DNA from: a virus
Direction: 5' to 3' (one strand)
IMG/VR virus record: IMGVR_UViG_3300002835_000257
Location: 1 to 53,374 of that record
DNA length: 53,374 nt
Below the pieces are notes generated by a model that saw only the letters and a program-made list of their open reading frames with translations, made no database searches and was not told the DNA's origin. Positions 52,137 through 53,374 of the stretch are shown here, piece after piece; the first letter of the stretch is position 1, and every line of letters starts with the position of its first letter. The position numbers and the translations under genes were made by a program.

Positions 52137-53374
52137 GTGGCTGTATTCAAGAAAGATGAACCACAGGAGCCAGTAAAGGCTGCACCTAAGGCAAAGTCTA
52201 ATTCTACTCGTCGTCCTCGGACTAATCGCTCCCGTCAGGTTGTAGCGCCAACACCAACACCATCAGGCATTCTTTCAGTTTTTACAACTAACACTCCTGC
52301 CTCATCTGCTGCATACAACGTTCCTCGTTCTCTTACTGCAGCAGCAGTTCAAGTTAAAGTAAATGACAAAGGCGAGTTTGAACAATTTAAAAATCGCAGA
52401 AGTGCATCTTCTAGCGCATGGCAAGCAGAAGCTTGGGAATACTACGACGCAATTGGTGAAATTAAATACGCATTTAATCTTGTTGCATCTGTTGTCTCAC
52501 GCATTCGCATTTACGCAGCAGCAATTGATGATGCTTCGCAAGCTCCAGTTTCAGTAAACGAATCTCGAGTTATTGAAGAGCGTCTTGCATCTGCCGCAGA
52601 GCGTGCACTAGAACGCCTTAACTCTGCATATGGAGGACAAGCAGGTCTTCTTAAGGATGCAGCACTAAATCTTTCTGTTGCTGGTGAATGCTATTTAGTA
52701 CAAATGCCAGCACGTCCAGGAACTGGAACACCAGAGTCTTGGGATGTTCGCTCTGTAGATGAAGTTGTTACAGATGCACGTGGTGGTTTCAATGTTATTG
52801 GTCGTCGTGAACAAGGTGCAGGACAAGGTGGCGGTGCATCATTTGGAGTAAGTAGACTTCAAAAGAATGCATTCGTAGGACGCATTTGGCGTTCACACCC
52901 ACGCTTTTCTGATGAAGCAGATTCATCACTTCGCGGTCTACTAGATCTTTGCGCAGAACTTCTTCTCCTCAACAGAACATTCCGTGCAACTGCACGCTCT
53001 CGTCTCAATGCAGGAGCACTTTATCTTCCAGATGGACTTTCTGTTGCAGCACAAGGTGACCCAGACTATCCATACGATTCAGAAGACGGTCTTGGTTCAG
53101 GTTTCACTGCTGAAGAAGCAGAAGATGAATTTGAAGAGCAACTTATCGATGCGATGACAACTCCGATTCGCGATGAAGAATCTGCGAGCGCCGTTGTTCC
53201 TCTCATCATTCGTGGACCTGCAGAACTTGGCGACAAGATTAAGCAGTTCAAGTTTGAGCGTTCATTCGACCCAGCACTTGCTGAGCGTTCAGACCGTGTA
53301 CTAGAGCGCATCCTTCAGGGACTAGATGTTCCAAAGGATGTTGTAACAGGTCTTGCAAATGTTAAGTACTCAAA
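52137..53374 (+). CDS. Portal protein, C-terminus cut by window edge
   Basis: The reading frame stays open for 412 codons to the right edge. The start is GTG 52137 with GTGAAGGG upstream. After a Pro/Arg-rich N-terminus come 'AWQAEAWEYYDAIGEIKYAFNLVASVVSRIRIYAA', 'LNLSVAGECYLVQMP', 'WRSHPRFSDEADSSLRGLLDLCAELLLLNRTFRATARSRL' and 'ERILQGLDVPKDVVTGLANVKYS'. This is the actinophage portal pattern. The portal is the dodecameric DNA gate of the capsid. Confidence 0.9.
   Translation, partial: MAVFKKDEPQEPVKAAPKAKSNSTRRPRTNRSRQVVAPTPTPSGILSVFTTNTPASSAAYNVPRSLTAAAVQVKVNDKGEFEQFKNRRSASSSAWQAEAWEYYDAIGEIKYAFNLVASVVSRIRIYAAAIDDASQAPVSVNESRVIEERLASAAERALERLNSAYGGQAGLLKDAALNLSVAGECYLVQMPARPGTGTPESWDVRSVDEVVTDARGGFNVIGRREQGAGQGGGASFGVSRLQKNAFVGRIWRSHPRFSDEADSSLRGLLDLCAELLLLNRTFRATARSRLNAGALYLPDGLSVAAQGDPDYPYDSEDGLGSGFTAEEAEDEFEEQLIDAMTTPIRDEESASAVVPLIIRGPAELGDKIKQFKFERSFDPALAERSDRVLERILQGLDVPKDVVTGLANVKYS

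Overview
The window is a piece of a large tailed-phage (Caudoviricetes) genome, or a closely related prophage or metagenomic viral contig, that probably infects an actinobacterium. The phage evidence is a portal gene running off the right edge, a TerS-like gene, endolysin, M23 and transglycosylase genes, dense head-to-tail small genes with 1-4 base overlaps, and two tRNA genes. The actinobacterial evidence is DUF3039-type and other actinobacterial zinc-finger proteins, ThyX with a class II ribonucleotide reductase, a GlxR/CRP-type palindrome, and several apparently leaderless promoters. The left 29 kb is visibly AT-rich. The stretch around 31-35 kb is visibly richer in G+C, so the genome looks mosaic. 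No DNA polymerase, helicase, primase, large terminase or major capsid gene was recognised here.

Left arm, 1-28.3 kb, mostly minus strand. This is an accessory and metabolic arm. It holds a serine recombinase (cut), thyX, an adenine methyltransferase, an AhpD-like protein, an NlpC/P60 hydrolase, a SAM methyltransferase, a CPA2 cation/proton antiporter, a lysis cassette (CHAP endolysin, membrane protein, lipoprotein), tRNA-Gln and tRNA-Thr. A cobalamin group follows: an exported transcobalamin-like protein, a small membrane protein and an ATP:cob(I)alamin adenosyltransferase. Then come surface or sugar genes (cytidylyltransferase, pyruvyltransferase-like, GH130-like propeller), an ABC-ATPase/GNAT fusion, a virion protein, SpeD, a flavin-dependent halogenase with one of two paralogous phage proteins, two M23 peptidases, and the B12-dependent ribonucleotide reductase nrdJ with its nrdH redoxin.

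Switch region, 29.0-29.4 kb. A gene-free stretch with an array of direct and inverted TGACGATAGTA boxes separates the minus-strand left arm from the plus-strand right arm.

Right arm, 29.4-48.9 kb, plus strand. It carries many small genes, most without a known function. Recognisable ones are a TerS-like protein, an Api92/DUF1281-like protein, a MoxR-like AAA ATPase with a VWA partner (CobS/CobT-like layout), a proteasome-like Ntn hydrolase, and a transglycosylase with a peptidoglycan-binding protein. This arm shares a signal set absent from the left arm: promoters with a TGCAGGAA box between -35 and -10, an ACGACGAAAGGA ribosome-binding leader, and about 24 copies of an oriented RGGTAAAAA motif, inside and between genes.

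Right end, 48.9-53.4 kb. A short minus-strand unit (48.9-49.9 kb) uses the same promoters. A 650-base gene-free CA-rich stretch follows, then an HTH protein, small genes, a DUF1360 membrane protein and the portal, which begins the structural module.

The most unusual content is the apparent B12 acquisition-to-NrdJ pathway, the halogenase island, the RGGTAAAAA repeat family and the TGCAGGAA promoter regulon.
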